Assembly (NCBI GenBank): GCA_028554645.1
Contig: JAQOOI010000059.1
Span: 26,692 to 90,691 of the forward strand
DNA length: 64,000 nucleotides
From: Omphalotus guepiniiformis
Taxonomy: Eukaryota; Basidiomycota; Agaricomycetes; Agaricales; Omphalotaceae
Reading direction: 5' to 3'
The notes below the pieces were generated by a model. That model did no database searches, was not told the DNA's origin, and was given only the letters and a program-made list of their open reading frames with translations. Position numbers and translations under genes: made by a program. Each line of letters starts with the position of its first letter. The stretch's first letter is position 1. This document shows positions 32,669 through 43,732 of the stretch, one piece after another.

Positions 32669-32753
32669 CTCACTTGCTATCGCTCCCTCCCTCCCGTCGC
32701 TCCTTTGCTTTAGCAAGGAAAGCGAGGGAGGGAAGGAGGCGGGCGGGTGTGAG
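32669..32753 (+). repeat. GC-rich hairpin element inside rns
   Basis: About 85 nt of GC-rich sequence interrupts the AT-rich 5' domain between the GTGAGTAAT and GGTAGTTGGTGGAG landmarks. It contains the 27-nt core (32698-32724) present outside genes at 75-101. It can fold into a strong hairpin, so the ribosome may tolerate it as an extended variable helix. Confidence 0.85.
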
Positions 32754-33110
32754 TAAATATTTAAGTTAAAGATACTTTAATTTTTTATTTTAAAGTATAA
32801 GTAAAAATAATTAGCTATTTATTTTATAAAGGAAATTTTCTGCTATAAGATTCGATCTATTCTGTTTAAAGGTAGTTGGTGGAGTAAAAGCCTACCAAGC
32901 CTACGATCAGAAGCCATGTTTGATAGAGCAAATGGCCACATTGGGAATGAAATGTCCCTAGTAGTGTACACTACCAGCAGTCAAGAATATTAGTCAATGC
33001 TCGAAAGAGTGAACTAGCTAACTGAAATCGCATTTTTCGTTTAAAATGGTGAATGTGATAATGTAAGGGAAAAATTTGATGTTACTTTACTATTAGTGTT
33101 GTCCAAAGCT

Positions 33111-34412
33111 GTGAGATGTATTAGGACTACATCGTTAATGGCTGTTAAACTATCAAACTCCGGAAAAGCCCTAAAGCTTATGGTACCAAACTACATTCGA
33201 AAGTTTGTAAGTGGATGAAGTAATTACTCATGTAAGGTAATAAGTCATAAGATGAAGGAAACTAAAATGGGTTATCGCGGATCTAAATCATTTTTACTTA
33301 AATATAACAGTAACAGTCAACCAATAATATTAAGTAAAGGTGTAAAAGAGCAACGAGTAGATGGTAGTTGCTTTGGGTCTATATTATATCCAAAGTTAAG
33401 GTGTATTCTAACGGGCTTCGAAAGAAGCTATCTTGTCAAAATCCTTTCTAAACATTTTTTTAATAGATTTTACTCTACAAATAATATACCGTTGAATCCA
33501 TATTTTGTTACTGGATTTACTGATGCTGAGGGAAGTTTTACTATTTCAATTCAATCTAACAATAAAGCCAGCACTAAGATAAGAGTAATGGCTAGATTTA
33601 AAATTGGATTAAATGCTAAAGATCATTCTTTATTAATCAAAATTCAAGAATTTTTTGGAGGCATAGGAACATTTACTTTTGATAATGAAAGCAACGCTTG
33701 AATTTATTCAGTAAGTAGTGTAACTGAATTGCTAAATATTATTATTCCTCATTTTAATAAATATGTACTATTAACTCAAAAAGCAGCTGATTTTAAATTA
33801 TTTGTGCAAATAGTTCAATTAATGAACAAAGGAGCTCATCTTAATTATGCTGGTTTACAAGAAATAGTTAATATTAAAGCTTCTATGAATAAAAGTAATT
33901 CTGATTTTGTTAAATCTAAGTTTCCTCAAATTAATCCTGTAATAAGAGAAACCATTGAAACTGCAAATATTTATGATCTACATTGGATTTCAGGTTTTGT
34001 TAGTGGAGAAGGTAATTTTGATGCAGGAATTAGGAAAGCTACTAATACTAGAAAAGAAAGAGTTTATTTAAGATTTAGATTAACACAGCATGTTAAAGAT
34101 TTTAAATTAATGGAACTTATAATTAAATATTTAGGTTGTGGAAGAATTGAATATGATAATAGAAAAGATCATTCTGTTTTAAATATAGTAGTAGGAAATT
34201 TTTCAGATATAAATAACAAAATTATTCCTTTTTTTAATAAGTATCCTGTTTTAGGTATTAAATATTTAGATTATTTAGATTGAGCAAAAATTGCTAATAT
34301 GATGATTTTAAATAAACATAAAACAGTAGAAGGTTTTGAAGAAATAAAAGTAATAGAAGCTGGAATGAATAAAGGTAGAAAAAATTTAAAAAATTATATG
34401 ATAAATTTGATG
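33111..34412 (+). mobile_element. Group I intron in rns, left arm
   Basis: Joining AAGCT to AAATGTGGGTGCCAG restores the rRNA, equivalent to insertion after about E. coli position 508, just before the 530 loop. The exon ends in T and the intron in G. The core lies upstream of the ORF (ACTCCGGAAAAGCCC at about 33155-33169, CTAAAGCTTATGG after it). About 1.3 kb, mostly filled by a LAGLIDADG gene. The group I subtype is unclear to me. Confidence 0.8.
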
Positions 34413-34439
34413 AAATGTGGGTGCCAGAAGACTCGGTAA
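33252..34439 (+). CDS. LAGLIDADG homing endonuclease in rns intron, left arm
   Basis: One open frame of 395 residues when two TGA codons (33699-33701 and 34281-34283) are read as Trp. The two LAGLIDADG motifs are FVTGFTDAEGSFTISI (about residues 94-109) and WISGFVSGEGNFDAGI (about residues 244-259); the first has the usual Asp-Ala-Glu-Gly, the second has Gly-Glu-Gly, so one catalytic acid differs in type. The stop TAA (34437-34439) lies beyond the intron, in the 530 loop of rRNA exon 2. The N-terminal ~80 residues before the first motif are unusual and could be non-coding intron core, with translation starting later. The enzyme would cut intronless rns. It looks intact. Confidence 0.87.
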
Positions 34440-35101
34440 TGCCAGAGACGCAAACGTTAGTCACATTAACCAGGCGTAAAGGGTGTGTAGGCAGCTTAAA
34501 AGTTATATTTTTAAAATAGCTATTTCAAATATTATATTTTGATTTTTAAAAATTTAATAAATTTAAGATAGAATCATATTGAGGATAAGCCGAATAATGC
34601 TTAGAGTAGGGATTAAATCCTAAAATACTAGGTGGAATACTAATGGTGAAAGCTTTTTATCTAATAATGATTGACGCTGAGAAACGAAGGTGAGAATAGA
34701 AAATAGGATTAGAGACCCAGATATCTCTCACTGTCAACGATGAATGGTGGATTGTTAGTTTTAATAACTAGTATCGATGTTAACGCGATAACCATTCCGC
34801 CTTGAGAGTACGGTTGCAAAACTGAAACCAAAAAAATTAGTCGGTCTCGAAGCAAACGAAGTGAAGCATGTTATTTAATACGAGAGTACGCGTAAAATCT
34901 TACCAGTTCTTGTATAGCCATATTTATTTAGAATTAATTTATTTATTGAATTTTTTTTATAATAAATATGAGTAGTTATTTATTTTTTTAATTTAATAAC
35001 TCGTTTACAGGTGTTGCATGGCTGTCGTCAGTCCGTGTTTTGAGAAGTAAGGTTAACTCCACTAACGGACGAAATCCCTGTTATAAATTTATACTTTATA
35101 A

Positions 35102-35418
35102 CTAATGATTTTTAAATATTTTCATTTGGGGCTAAGACAAGTCGTTATGGCCCTAATGAACTGGGCTATCGACGTGCCACAAGAACTTTTACAAAGTGAT
35201 GCAAAAACCGGACTTTGTATTTTGTTTTTTACAAAATTAATGTTTTCTTTTTTAAGATAAATGTTTAAGGTCATAAGGATTAGCTAATCATTAAAGAAAG
35301 TTACTATTATTAAATTTATTTTAGACGAATTGTCGCCTGAAATTCGGCGACATGAAGAAGGAATTTCGAGTAATCGTTGATCACTAGCGCAACGGTGAAG
35401 ATTGCATTCGTGATGAAC
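35102..35418 (+). repeat. 317-bp direct repeat, copy within rns
   Basis: This part of the rns 3' domain (equivalent to roughly E. coli 1180-1390) is repeated exactly at 36341-36657. It includes GACAAGTCGTTATGGCCC and GAGTAATCGTTGATCAC. Confidence 0.97.
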
Positions 35419-35683
35419 TAACTGTCTGTCACTGGGAAGGAATTTGGATAGGGGGAAAAAGCCACATAATTATAACTTTTCAAAGATATCTTAAGTAATA
35501 GTTAATATTATTTTAAGTGTAGTTTTACTTATAGGTTTATATATCTATTGATTTAATTAATATTTTAATCTTTTATTTTTAAATAAACATCTTTGTTAAA
35601 CTAATTAGTATCTTTTAACCCATTTGAGTAACATCTCAAAAGTCATAGCAAGGTAGCTGTACTGGAAGGTGCTGCTGGAAAAT

Positions 35684-36340
35684 AAAATTATTTTAACCCC
35701 TCGCTCTTGCTAAAACAGTAGCCGCCGTACTGCTTTAGCAGCTAAAGCAAGGACGGTGAGAGAGCGAGCGCTCCTCGCTCTAAGCGACAGCTAAAGCAGG
35801 AACGGTGAGCGAAAAACATTTATTATATCTCGCACTGCTAATGTTTTAGTAATTTGTCTTTTACTTTTAAACTTACTTTATTTTAATGTAATGCTACTTA
35901 AATAAAGTTTAGTAAATATTTGCTTAGTATACTAAATTACTCTATTACTCCTTACTTTAGCAGCTCACTTTTCCGCCACCCCCCCTCCCCTCGCTTACGC
36001 GTCAAATTTGTGGGAAGCGATAGCGAGAATTGGTGGTGATAGCAACTTACTATATAAAACATAAATAGCATAGTTACTTTAGTTACCATAATAACCAAAG
36101 TAAATGTTAGTCGCGCAGCGATCGCGCAGCGAGAGAGAAAATTTTAATCAAAAGATAGTAATAATTATATTTTACGAAAAATTGTAACTGAATAATTACT
36201 ATTACACTACATAATAACAATTATTTTTTAATATTTAATTCGTAATAGAGAAAAAGCAAAGCTCTTATTATTTTTTTATTATTTTATATATTTAATTAAA
36301 AAAAATTAAAAAAAAATTTTTTTTTTTTAAGTTATTTAGG
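35684..36340. other. Spacer between rns and its fragment
   Basis: No gene. GC-rich elements lie at about 35700-35815 (including the 33-nt copy at 35770-35802), 35955-36030 and 36110-36135, with AT-rich DNA and a poly-A/poly-T run before 36330. Confidence 0.75.
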
Positions 36341-36657
36341 CTAATGATTTTTAAATATTTTCATTTGGGGCTAAGACAAGTCGTTATGGCCCTAATGAAC
36401 TGGGCTATCGACGTGCCACAAGAACTTTTACAAAGTGATGCAAAAACCGGACTTTGTATTTTGTTTTTTACAAAATTAATGTTTTCTTTTTTAAGATAAA
36501 TGTTTAAGGTCATAAGGATTAGCTAATCATTAAAGAAAGTTACTATTATTAAATTTATTTTAGACGAATTGTCGCCTGAAATTCGGCGACATGAAGAAGG
36601 AATTTCGAGTAATCGTTGATCACTAGCGCAACGGTGAAGATTGCATTCGTGATGAAC
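36341..36657 (+). pseudogene. Duplicated fragment of the rns 3' domain
   Basis: An exact 317-bp copy of 35102-35418, in the same orientation, between rns and trnV. It lacks both ends of the rRNA domain, so it is not a functional rRNA by itself. Perfect identity implies recent duplication or continuing gene conversion. Confidence 0.95.
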
Positions 36658-36745
36658 AGGCTTTAAAAAAAATTATTATAATAGTAGCTAAAATAATAAT
36701 AATAATAATATTGGTTCACTTTTTTAAATTAATAAATAACTAAAG

Positions 36746-36817
36746 AGGGGGTTAGCTGAGTGGTTTTAGCGTCAAATTTACACTTTGAAGACAGAGTTTC
36801 GATTACTCTACCTCCTA
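36746..36817 (+). tRNA. trnV(uac): tRNA-Val (UAC)
   Basis: Cloverleaf: acceptor AGGGGGT/ACCTCCT, anticodon stem TCAAA/TTTGA with loop TTTACAC, T arm AGAGT-TTCGATT-ACTCT. Confidence 0.93.
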
Positions 36818-38662
36818 ATGATTAATTAAAAATTTATTAAAAAAAAAAATAAAACAGGCGCGCGAGCGAGCGGAGCGAAAAATTTTTTGTTTTTTTAACT
36901 ATTATTAACCCAACCACATTTTTCCTTATTAATTTATTTTATATAATATGAAAATTTTTGTTATAGTCCTTGCCTTAGCTACTATCACTTGCTTTTTACA
37001 AGCAATTAACAAGATTTAAGTGCCGCCCACCCCTCGCTTTGCGACTGCCACCCTCCCCTATCATATAACACCCTTCCCCTCCCCTGCTTTAGCTCGCTCT
37101 CGCTGCGCGAGCGAGGGGAAGGGGAGTAGCAGCTCTCTTAAACTTTAGTCGCTAGCTGCTAAAACATTTTCTTGCACACTCACACCCTCGCTCTAAGGCG
37201 ACAGCAACCGCATTAACGATAGTGAAAGTGATCGCACAAGCGGGTGGGGATACTCACTATTACTTTTGTGTGAGTGAAGAGGAAAAAAAAAAAACGAGTA
37301 AGCAAAAGGGCGATAGCAACCCGCTCACTTCAACTTAAATCGCTATAAAGCAAAAGGTGGTTGCTTAAGCAAGAGCGATTTTGCAAATGCAAGAGTGGTA
37401 ATGGTAAAATTTGCTAGTAGTTATCAGCCTCTCTCCCCAAAGGGGAAAGAGACTCTTACTATGGTAAGTTTAAGTGAGCAAGCTCAATTTACCAAGCACA
37501 AAAGGGTGAATGTCAATTACCTTTACATTGTTACTTTTATTCACCCTTACTTAGGTAATATTTCTTTCCCCTCCCCCCCCCCCTCCCACCCTGCTTAGCA
37601 CCCCTGCTTTAGCCTTAGCTAAAGCAAGGTGGGTCACGTAACAGCTAAAGCAGGGATGCTAAAGCAATACTGCGATCCTGCTTTAACAGTCCGCTTACCT
37701 ACTTTTCAGTTAAGGGGCGGGGGCGGGAGCGACCAATGGCAGAGCATGGTTGAGGGATAGTTGCCTAAGCAAGCAAAGGGGTGTTGAGCAAACTTATGCT
37801 TTTATGATTTTATTTTTATATTTAAAATAAAAAATAAAGTTTACACTGGATTAATTAAATTATTAATTATAAGTTTTAAATTTAAAAAAACTATAATTTT
37901 ATGTAAAAATAATTTTGTCTTTTCTTTTACTTGCTAATATTTTAAAAATTTTTATTCATTTTCTTGCTATGTTATTGTTTTAGTCGCTGCAATTTAACTC
38001 CTAACTTGCTTAGCCATTAGTAGTTTGTATTGTTATATTTATTATTGCATTTGCAACTATGTAAAGGTGATCTACACTAACTTTTTAATTTTGTAAGTTT
38101 AAATTTTTAAAAGCAAAGATAGTCACCTACGTATTAGTGGGTGAGTACAAGAACAACTTTAAATTTTTAAATTATATAAAATAATAGTGTTAACTTTTTT
38201 TATTTTCTATTTTATTTAAATAAAAATAAAAGAAACAATTTTAACTTTATAATAACCCTCGCCTTAGCAATTCACACTCATCTTTGGTGGTTGTCACTTC
38301 CACAATCACAAAAGTTACAGTTGCCTTTCTCGCTACGCGACCCTTTGCTTTCCATGCTTTAGCTCCCCTGTTTTTATTTTACCCTACTTTAACAGCCCAG
38401 TTAAAGCAAGGGAAAAAAGAGGAGGGAGGGGAGAACAAGCGCGCAGCGAGGGGGTGGGAAAAATGAAAGGGGGAGGATCAGAAAGCAAGGAAAATTTGTG
38501 ATAGGAAGCAAGGTGATGGAAGGGAAGGGGGGTCGGTTATCACCCGCCCCTTATTTAGCTGTAAAGTTGCCAGTGAGGGCTGGTGCGAAATCAAGGGTAG
38601 TAACGTAGCAAGCGAGTTGGAGCCCCCCCTTTTATTAATAAAAATTTTTAAATTAATTTAAA
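36818..38662. other. Spacer trnV-trnL
   Basis: No gene. GC-rich elements occupy about 37025-37260, 37560-37760 and 38320-38640; the rest is AT-rich. Open frames at 37395-37598 and 38284-38466 are GC-element text. Confidence 0.75.
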
Positions 38663-38750
38663 ACGAATATGCCGAAATTTGGTAGACGGGTGAGTTTTAG
38701 GAACTCATGATTTTTTTTTGATTGTAAGAGTTCAAGTCTCTTTATTCGTA
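38663..38750 (+). tRNA. trnL(uag): tRNA-Leu (UAG)
   Basis: Acceptor ACGAATA/TATTCGT, anticodon stem TGAGT/ACTCA with loop TTTAGGA, long variable arm, T arm AAGAG-TTCAAGT-CTCTT. The long variable arm fits a class II tRNA. Confidence 0.93.
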
Positions 38751-38822
38751 ATTTATTATATTTTTATTAAAAAATAGGAAGTTAATTATAAAAAATAAAT
38801 TTATTATTTAAAAATAAATTTT

Positions 38823-38895
38823 ACATCTTTAGCTGAATTGGTACAGCAATTGCCTTCGAAGCAAAAGTTTATTGGTTCGAGTCCGATAAGATGTT
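38823..38895 (+). tRNA. trnR(ucg): tRNA-Arg (UCG)
   Basis: Acceptor ACATCTT/AAGATGT, D stem GCTG/CAGC, anticodon loop CTTCGAA, T arm ATTGG-TTCGAGT-CCGAT. The outermost anticodon-stem pair is A-A. Confidence 0.92.
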
Positions 38896-40970
38896 TTTTA
38901 ATGCTACCTATTTATTTTTACAATTTATTTTATTTTAATACACCCACCCTTGCTTGCTTAATTAACTCAGCCGTATAACTTTTTAGCTGCCTTCGCTCGC
39001 ACACGCCCAGCCCATTAAGGGTGGGGTCGCGGATTACAGAAGCAAGAGGGAAATGGAGTGGCCATGCTTTAGTAGCCCTCGCTTTAGCAGCTCTAGCTCG
39101 CTTTCCCTGTTTCCAGCTAAAGCAGGGGCGGAAGCAACCCTCGCTTTCCCTATCACTTGCACCACTGGTTTAACTGGGTGTGGCTGCTAAAGCAGGGGAG
39201 AGAATCCAAAGGTTGGGGCAGTTAAAGCTGGTTAAGCGAAAGACCAAAGGTAGGTAGCAAACGGGCAGCTAAAGCAAAAAAATGAAAGCAAGACCAAATG
39301 TAGGGACGGGAGCGAAATCAAAATTAGGGTCGCTTCCTTGCTTTAGCAACCGCTCCGCCTCATTTCCTCGCTGCTTTAGCAGCGAATGGTGGAGGGGCTG
39401 CTAAAGCTGGGGCTGCTAAAGCAGGGAGCGAGGGAGCGAGGAAGCAAAAAAAGTTTAAGTAAAGTTTAGTCTGGTCACTCACTTTTAAACATTAGTTTAA
39501 GTTTAAGCGTTACATTAAAATAAATTTTTTAATTAAGCACGCGCAAAGCGAGGGGTAAGTGGTTAGCCTAAGTAATATTATTTAATATTTTAACTGTAAA
39601 ACTCTGTACTTAAAAAAAAAAATTTTTTTTATTTTTTTAATAATTTTAAAAATAAAATTAAAATTTAATAAAAAAGAATAATTTATTTATTCTAATTTTA
39701 CATTTTTTATATAGATAATATTTCTTTTAACTATTTTTATTTATATTTTGGAAAAAAAAAAAATTGAAAAGTAATTAAAAATAAAATTTGTAAATTTTTT
39801 TAAGAAAGAAAAGCCTAAAAATATAAAAGAATATTAAATATTAAATTAACTATTATATTTACCTTTACTATACCTCTAGCTAAAATCCATATTAAGCTAG
39901 AGTTTTTCTACAAATTTAGTAATTTTTTTATTTGAAATAAAAAGTAAGGGTTTTCATTTTACACCTTTATTTAAAATCACTTTATGTTTTTTTTTAAGTT
40001 TAAGTGTTACATTACTCCCTCCCCTCCCCTACCCCTTTGGGGAGGGGAAGGGGTCCCCCTACCCCTCCCCTACCCCTTTGGGGAGGGGTAGGGGAGGGGT
40101 AGGGGAGAAGTTTACTCGCTGCGCGCTTGTTTATTTATTAAATAATATATTAAGTGACTTGCATTTATTATTTAATTAGCAAAACACCAAAGGTGAAAAA
40201 TATTTCCTATTTTTACTCAAAAAATAAAAATTAAGATATAAGTAAATAACCACTTAACTTTGGTTTTGTAGCTATTACAATAAAGTGAGCGAAAATTTGT
40301 TAAAGAAGAGCTGCACTTACTGTTACTTTTTTTCTTAAACTAATGTGAGTGGGTGATTGCTACTTTGCTTTAGCTACAACCATTATTACAATCCCAATCC
40401 CTTTTCCTTGCTCACTGCCACTTTAGTTTTAAGGAGAGGGGATAGAAACCACAACTACTCGCTAACACAATCGCATATTTGCCTAAGCTAAAGTTAATGT
40501 CTAAACAAGTGAGTGATAACTGTTAATACAATATCACAATCACTTATTTGCCTAAGCAAAAGTAAAATTCCCCACACACACTAGCTCACCCAGATTTGTT
40601 TATTGGGCTTAGTAATAGGTGATAACGAGTGAAAGTGATAGCAACCAACCTCTCAACCGTCCTCTTTTGGTGCGTAAGTGTTGCCTAAGCAAGAAAAATT
40701 TGAATGCCTAAGCAAAAGCAAGCACCATCTACCTTCCACCATTCACCATTCACCAAAGGTGACTGATAGTCCCAGAACAAAAGTGGGACGCGAAGCTGCT
40801 AAAGCAGGTGGAGGTGTCGCAGTAGCTAGCAGCTTAAAAAAAAGTGTTGTAGGTATTCAGCAAATAATTGAAAGGGTGCGAGTCGCTAAGGCTAGAGGCG
40901 AAAAAAATAATAGCCTTATTAACTTATAAGAAAGGTAATGTTCGCATTAAAAAAAAATAAAAAAAAAAAA
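38896..40970. other. Spacer trnR-trnA
   Basis: No gene in 2.1 kb. GC-rich elements lie at about 38940-39440 and 40015-40110. The latter is an unusually long self-complementary block of CCCCTACCCC and GGGGTAGGGG units around CCCCTTTGGGG. A frame at 40678-40929 covers element text. Confidence 0.75.
40015..40108 (+). repeat. Self-complementary CCCCTA/TAGGGG block
   Basis: Alternating C-rich and G-rich half-units centred on two CCCTTTGGGG palindromes; strong hairpins and G-quadruplexes are possible. The right-arm copy is at about 55864-55957. Confidence 0.85.
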
Positions 40971-41043
40971 GGGGAAATACGATAATTGGTAATCTGTTAT
41001 ATTTGCAATATAAAAATTGATAGTTCGAATCTATCTTTCTCCA
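40971..41043 (+). tRNA. trnA(ugc): tRNA-Ala (UGC)
   Basis: Acceptor GGGGAAA/TTTCTCC with one G-U, anticodon stem TTATA/TATAA with loop TTTGCAA, T arm GATAG-TTCGAAT-CTATC. Confidence 0.93.
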
Positions 41044-42119
41044 ATGAAATTTTATTATTAATAGTTAACATAATATGTTAAAGCTGAATATTTATTTAAC
41101 TTTAATATTATTAATTAAATTAAATGTAAAAAAAATTAAAAAAAAAGTAATAAAATTTTTTTGTTCATAATCACTTAAATTATGGTGAGTAGCTAAGGCT
41201 CACTCTCTCTCTTGCCATTGCAAGTAATATGGCTGTTGGTGGGCAGCTAAAGCAGTTGGTGAGTTGCCTCCCTATTGCCTTTGCAACTTTCACTCTTTTA
41301 TGCGAAGGTGTGCTTGCCTTAGCAAGTAAGTGGGTAAATGTGAAAAAAGGGGGTGGGGGGAAAGCAATGCGCTCCTCGCTCTAAGCGACAGCTAAAGCAG
41401 GAACGGTGAGCGGGAAGTTTCCTCACTCATAAACAATTGCTAAGGTAAGTAAGTTACAGTGATCAAGCTCAATCACCTACACTTTGGTTAAGCTAAGGCT
41501 AAATTTATTTTTGTTTAGGAAAATTTTTCTTAACCTAGCATCAAATACCTACCTTGACCTGCTTATGCTGACCACTAAGGTGATTGTGTAGCATTTGCAA
41601 GTAAGTGAGAGGGTAATTTTTACTAAGGCTAATTACTTTTGTGTAGGCAAATATAATTAACCTAAATTTAGTAAGTCTCTAACGAGCTTTTGCTCTTGCT
41701 AAAGCAGCAGCGAGAGGTAAGTTTTCGCTCCCTTTTACCTTTTTGCAGAAACATATCACTCGATAACAATTACATTCTTGTTTAGGTTACTTAAATAGTT
41801 AGTTAGAAGGTATCTTAAGCTAAAGTTAGCAAGTGTTTTAAAGCAAGTAAACAAAAAAATAAAAGTTTAAGTAAAGTTTAGTCAAAAGCAAAAGTGAGTT
41901 AAAAAATAAAATTAATTACAATCATCAAAGTAATTAATAAAATTTAATTATTACTAAAAAAAAAAAGATACTTATTAATTAAAAAAAGTGCAAATTCTTT
42001 CAGCTAGTATCGAATACTATTTTTGTTATAAAACTGTAGCAATATTAAGTTTTTATATTTACTTTACTACTTTTTTTACTAGCCTTTTTTTTTAATATTA
42101 ATTAATAAAAATTTAAATA
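41044..42119. other. Spacer trnA-trnF
   Basis: No gene. GC-rich words lie at about 41230-41260 and 41345-41415 (including the 33-nt element 41371-41403) and 41700-41720. Confidence 0.75.
41371..41403 (+). repeat. 33-nt GC-rich element, identical copy
   Basis: Same 33 nt as 35770-35802 and the reverse complement of 139-171. Confidence 0.9.
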
Positions 42120-42191
42120 GCCTCGGTTGCTTAGTGGTCAAAGCGTTATACTGAAGCTATAAATATGGGAGTTCAATTCTCTCCCGGGGCA
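42120..42191 (+). tRNA. trnF(gaa): tRNA-Phe (GAA)
   Basis: Acceptor GCCTCGG/CCGGGGC, anticodon stem TTATA/TATAA with loop CTGAAGC, T arm GGGAG-TTCAATT-CTCTC. Confidence 0.93.
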
Positions 42192-42395
42192 AAATTTAGC
42201 GTTAATAAATAGTTAATTTATTTTATATTTAGCTCACTTTATTTAAATGCACCGAATAATGCTAATTAAACTAAAGGGTTAATGTAAGTTACCTAAGCAA
42301 GTGAACAACTCACCTTAGTTCCCAAATTTTGTTTATATTTAAATATATTTAAAATATTACTTTTTAAATATATTTTTACTTTAATTAACAAAAAG

Positions 42396-42467
42396 GTCGA
42401 AATAGTTTAAATGGTAAAACAAATTCCTTGTAAGATTTAAATATTGGTTCAATTCCATTTTTCGGCT
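42396..42467 (+). tRNA. trnT(ugu): tRNA-Thr (UGU)
   Basis: Acceptor GTCGAAA/TTTCGGC, D stem GTTT/AAAC, anticodon loop CTTGTAA, T arm ATTGG-TTCAATT-CCATT. One mismatch each in the anticodon and T stems. Confidence 0.87.
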
Positions 42468-42562
42468 TAACTAGGTTTAATTTTTTGGGGTTACTCTCGC
42501 TCGCTGCGCGAGCGACTCGTTTATTTTTCTCTCTCCCCTGCTTTAGCAGCCGCCCTCACTAC

Positions 42563-42630
42563 CTCTTGCTTAGGCAATACGCGACCCTGCTTTAGCTGTC
42601 GCTCTTGCTAAAGCAGCAGCGAGAGCGAGG
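42563..42630 (+). repeat. 68-nt GC-rich element, identical copy
   Basis: Identical to 20327-20394 and to the reverse complement of 43495-43562. Confidence 0.92.
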
Positions 42631-43494
42631 AAGCAAAAGGAGGGAGGGAGCGAGCGAGCGCGACTGCCTAAATGCCTAAGCAAGGGTGAGTTATTACTAT
42701 CGCTAAGGCGAGTGAGTAGTTGCTTAGTCTCTATCTTTAGCTAAAGATTAATTATGTTTGCATTAAGCAAAGGAAGGAGTTGCAATACAAAACATTGGTC
42801 AGTTATTTATAAAGCGAAACAAACATTTAAATAAAGTAAGTTGCAATGGTTTACTTGCTTACTATCACTATAACTAAGGCGTGTTAAGATACTTAAATAC
42901 AAAAATTTAATTGAGGGAGTTACCTCTAGCTAAAGCAAGAAAATGCGACTGTGTTAGTGTATGATAGCGATTGTGATAGTGGAAGAAAATTTTTTAAACC
43001 AAGCGCGCGAGCGAGCGGAGCGGGTGAGTTTAAATAAATTTTTGTTGCTCGCTGCTCGCTCCGCTCGCTCGCGCAGAAAGTGTTTTATCAACGACTTTAT
43101 TTAAAGTAGGAAGTGCTTTTTTAATATTAAAAAAAATAGCAATAAATAATAAAATAGCTGCGCGCCAGCTTTTGTTTTTTTTAAACTAAATCAAGCGCTC
43201 GCGGAGCGAGGAGCGAGATACAACAAAATTAATTAAAATTTAAAATAAATAAAGCAAAATACTCTCTTGCTATTTTAGTTGCATAATTGCCTTACTAACT
43301 TTTACCTTTACCTTTTACCTATTTCCTATGAACTAAGGTGGAGCTGCAATACATAAACTAAGGTGAATATATCAATCTTTCACCCAACATGCCATAGCTT
43401 AAGCGAATTGCTAATGCAAATTAGTAAAAGTGAGTGTTGCTCCCTCGCTTTCCTTGCTAAAGCAAAGGAGCTTAGGGAGCGAGCCTAAGCAAGC

Positions 43495-43562
43495 CCTCGC
43501 TCTCGCTGCTGCTTTAGCAAGAGCGACAGCTAAAGCAGGGTCGCGTATTGCCTAAGCAAGAG
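43495..43562 (-). repeat. 68-nt GC-rich element, inverted copy
   Basis: Reverse complement of the elements at 20327-20394 and 42563-42630. Confidence 0.92.
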
Positions 43563-43732
43563 AGAGAAAAAGGCATTACTTTTTAGTTTTATAATCTAAG
43601 CAAGAGTTAGTTAATGCTGGCGGAAAGTAATTGTATCATTAATAATAATTTTATTTTTAATAATATTTTAAAAAATATGCTAAATTTTTATTTTTAATAT
43701 TAATTTTATTTATTTAATTTTAATTTGTTTAA

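Larger units (their letters stand above)
32470..35683 (+). rRNA. rns: Small-subunit ribosomal RNA, left arm, split by an intron
   Basis: The gene is the RNA core of the mitochondrial small subunit. The 5' end is set by GGTTCTGATTGAACG (compare the bacterial GGCTCAGATTGAACG) and GACATGCAAATCA. Further landmarks are GGCCACATTGGGAATGA, CAGCAGTCAAGAATATT, GTGCCAGAAGACTCGGTAAT (the 530 loop, altered from GCAGCCGC), GGCGTAAAGGGTGTGTAGGC, GGATTAGAGACCCAG, GTTGCATGGCTGTCGTCAG and CATAGCAAGGTAGCTGTAC near the 3' end. Exons are 32470-33110 and 34413-35683. The 5' domain carries an inserted GC-rich hairpin at 32669-32753. Ends are estimated to within about 10 nt. Confidence 0.93.
42468..43732. other. 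Spacer trnT-trnQ, rich in GC elements
   Basis: No gene. It contains two copies of the 68-nt element (42563-42630 direct, 43495-43562 inverted), so this spacer itself carries an inverted repeat about 0.9 kb apart, plus GCGCGAGCGAGCGGAGCG blocks at about 43003-43075 and 43195-43222. Confidence 0.8.

Noticed and set aside
32296..32673. Minus-strand 125-codon open frame (and mirror at 63293-63592)
   Set aside because: Antisense to the 5' end of rns, which has clear rRNA landmarks; length differs between the arms only through a poly-A run.
40678..40929. 83-codon open frame in both arms (also 55043-55294)
   Set aside because: Composed mostly of GC-element translation with a Lys/Ala mix; no domain and no homologous context. 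Its conservation is explained by the repeat itself.
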